A stretch of 14,821 nucleotides of DNA, taken from contig JAQGHJ010000819.1 in NCBI GenBank assembly GCA_028288905.1, forward strand, positions 1-14,821, read 5' to 3'. The stretch is from Phycisphaerales bacterium (GTDB lineage: Bacteria > Planctomycetota > Phycisphaerae > Tepidisphaerales > Tepidisphaeraceae). The notes under the pieces were generated by a model that did not search any database, was not told where the DNA came from, and was given only the letters and a program-made list of their open reading frames with translations. The position numbers were made by a program, and so were the translations under genes. Position 1 is the first letter of the stretch. The number at the start of each line of letters is the position of its first letter. Shown in pieces: positions 13,430 to 14,821 of this stretch.

Positions 13430-14782
13430 ATGTCCACCGTGCCCCTTCCCCACGCCCCGTCCCGACTCGAACCGCTCGTCCGGCCCGTCGTCGCGTTCCT
13501 GTCGGCCGAGTCGGCGGGCGGCATCCTGCTCTTGGCGGCCGCGGTCCTCGCGCTGGCGTGGGCCAATTCTCCGTGGGGCCAGGTCTACCACGACCTCTGG
13601 CACGCCGAGGTGGCCGTGGGCATTGGCGGCTTCGCCCACACGATGTCCGTGCAGCACTGGGTGAACGACGGACTGATGGTAGCGTTCTTCCTCCTCGTCG
13701 GGCTCGAGATCAAGCGGGAGCTGCTGTTCGGCGAACTGGCGTCGGTCCGGCGGGCGAGCCTCCCGGTCGCCGCGGCCGTCGGCGGGATGGCCGCCCCGGC
13801 GTTGATCTTCGCCGCGCTCAACGCCGGCGGCGTCGGGGCGGCGGGCTGGGGCGTCCCGATGGCGACCGATATCGCGTTCGCCGTCGGCGTGGTGGCCCTG
13901 GTCGGCCGCGGCCTGCCGACGGCGGCGAAGGTGTTTCTGCTGGCGGTCGCGATCGTCGATGACCTCGGCGCGGTGCTGGTGATCGCTGCTTTTTACACGG
14001 ACCGGATCGCCCCCGGCCCGCTCGCCGCCGCCGGCGGTTTTTTGGCGGGTCTGGTCCTCCTGAACGTCCTCCGCGTCCATCGCCCGCTGCCGTACGTGCT
14101 GCTCGGGGTGGGGCTGTGGGTCGCCACCCTCGCCAGCGGCGTGCACGCGACGGTGGCGGGCGTGCTTCTGGCGCTGACGATCCCCGCCACCCGGGAGTGC
14201 GAGGAGAGGCCGTTCGTCGACTACGTGCGGCAGATGCTAGCTGAGTTCGAGCGGGGCGCGGCCGTCGTGCCGGACCGGATCACCGAGGACCAGAGCCACG
14301 CGCTGAAGGCGATGGAGCGGGCGTCGCAGGCGGTCCAGACGCCGTTGGCGCGGGTCGAGCACGGGCTGCTCTGGCCGGTCAACTTCCTCGTCGTCCCGCT
14401 GTTCGCCCTGGCGAACGCGGGCGTCGACCTCCGGTCCGGCGGGGCGGCTGCGGCCGGCAGTCCGGTCGCGTGGGGCGTGCTGCTGGGGCTGCTGGTCGGC
14501 AAGCCGACCGGCATCTTGGTGGCGTCGTGGCTGGCGGTGCGGTGCGGGCTGGCGTCGCTGCCGGGGGGCGCGACGTGGCGACAGGTCGGCGGCCTGTCGG
14601 TCCTGTGCGGGATCGGGTTCACCATGTCCCTGTTCGTCGCGAACCTCGCGTTCCCCGGCCGGCCGGACCTGCTAGCCGCGACGAAGGTTGGAATCCTGAT
14701 CGCGTCGCTCGTCTCCGGCGCGGTCGGTGGCACCTTGGTCGCGCGAGCGTGCCGGCGGCCGGCCGCGGTTCCCGTCCGCTAG
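13430..14782 (+). CDS. nhaA: NhaA Na+/H+ antiporter
   Basis: This 450-residue inner-membrane protein exchanges Na+ (or Li+) for protons and supports pH and salt homeostasis. Family motifs are all visible: VNDGLMVAFFLLVGLEIKREL (78-98), PMATDIAFAVGV with Asp147 (E. coli Asp133), AIVDDLGAVLVIA with the Asp177/Asp178 ion-binding pair (E. coli Asp163/Asp164), VHATVAGVLLALTIPA (238-253), LFALANAGV (324-332) and GKPTGI with Lys358 (E. coli Lys300). Around a dozen hydrophobic helices are apparent. E. coli NhaA is 388 residues; the extra length lies mainly in a charged loop at about 254-310 between helices. The ATG at 13430 gives the usual N-terminus. It is divergent from a histidine kinase, which might regulate it, though nothing in the sequence proves that. 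Confidence 0.97.
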   Translation: MSTVPLPHAPSRLEPLVRPVVAFLSAESAGGILLLAAAVLALAWANSPWGQVYHDLWHAEVAVGIGGFAHTMSVQHWVNDGLMVAFFLLVGLEIKRELLFGELASVRRASLPVAAAVGGMAAPALIFAALNAGGVGAAGWGVPMATDIAFAVGVVALVGRGLPTAAKVFLLAVAIVDDLGAVLVIAAFYTDRIAPGPLAAAGGFLAGLVLLNVLRVHRPLPYVLLGVGLWVATLASGVHATVAGVLLALTIPATRECEERPFVDYVRQMLAEFERGAAVVPDRITEDQSHALKAMERASQAVQTPLARVEHGLLWPVNFLVVPLFALANAGVDLRSGGAAAAGSPVAWGVLLGLLVGKPTGILVASWLAVRCGLASLPGGATWRQVGGLSVLCGIGFTMSLFVANLAFPGRPDLLAATKVGILIASLVSGAVGGTLVARACRRPAAVPVR

Positions 14783-14821
14783 AGGCGCGAGCGGGTGTGG
14801 TGCTGATCGCGGCCGGGGGGA

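Noticed and set aside
1..14821. CRISPR array, insertion sequence, phage or plasmid functions
   Set aside because: No regularly spaced repeats, transposase, integrase, capsid or replication motifs were seen on either strand.

Overview
The window is very GC-rich DNA with many lipoprotein signals, a DUF6807 ("PmoA") protein, LpoB/COG3014/YcfL-type lipoproteins and small dispersed palindromes between genes. Together these suggest a planctomycete, most likely of the Gemmata group (Gemmataceae). This assignment is an inference from gene content and base composition; no marker gene settles it. All clearly recognised genes look chromosomal. I see no insertion sequence, phage gene, CRISPR array or replication origin.

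Layout, left to right. (1) 144-5511, plus strand: a TolC-type outer-membrane efflux lipoprotein with a long Pro/Ala-rich N-terminal linker, a secreted DUF6807 protein, a small three-helix membrane protein, an LsrG-like ABM-domain protein with a strong Shine-Dalgarno, and an iron-type alcohol dehydrogenase. (2) 5512-5656: a short convergent spacer holding two inverted, imperfect copies of a 33-bp palindromic unit. (3) 5657-8478, minus strand: two LpoB-like lipoproteins followed by a COG3014-type TPR lipoprotein. (4) 8479-8941: a divergent control region. (5) 8942-10692, plus strand: a lipoprotein with an LpoB/CsgG-like core and a proline-rich tail, then a YcfL-like (DUF1425) lipoprotein. (6) 10728-10914: a complete tRNA-Tyr(GUA) unit with a sigma70-like promoter and a rho-independent terminator. 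(7) 11050-11475: a frameshifted remnant of a hybrid histidine kinase. (8) 11502-13070, minus strand: an intact cytosolic PAS hybrid histidine kinase. (9) 13430-14782, plus strand, divergent from it: an NhaA Na+/H+ antiporter.

The most coherent system is the five-gene lipoprotein block at 5657-10692. YcfL, LpoB and COG3014 homologues are neighbours in proteobacteria, where LpoB activates the peptidoglycan synthase PBP1b from the outer membrane. Here the same set is present but expanded (two LpoB-like genes plus a third, diverged LpoB/CsgG-like protein) and split over two divergent arms. That is unexpected in a phylum with unusual cell envelopes and division, and it is the best candidate here for an under-described system.

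Starts were chosen from Shine-Dalgarno sequences and signal peptides. Two genes without a clear Shine-Dalgarno (iron-type dehydrogenase, nhaA) instead have a TANNNT box 7-8 nt before the ATG and may be transcribed leaderless.
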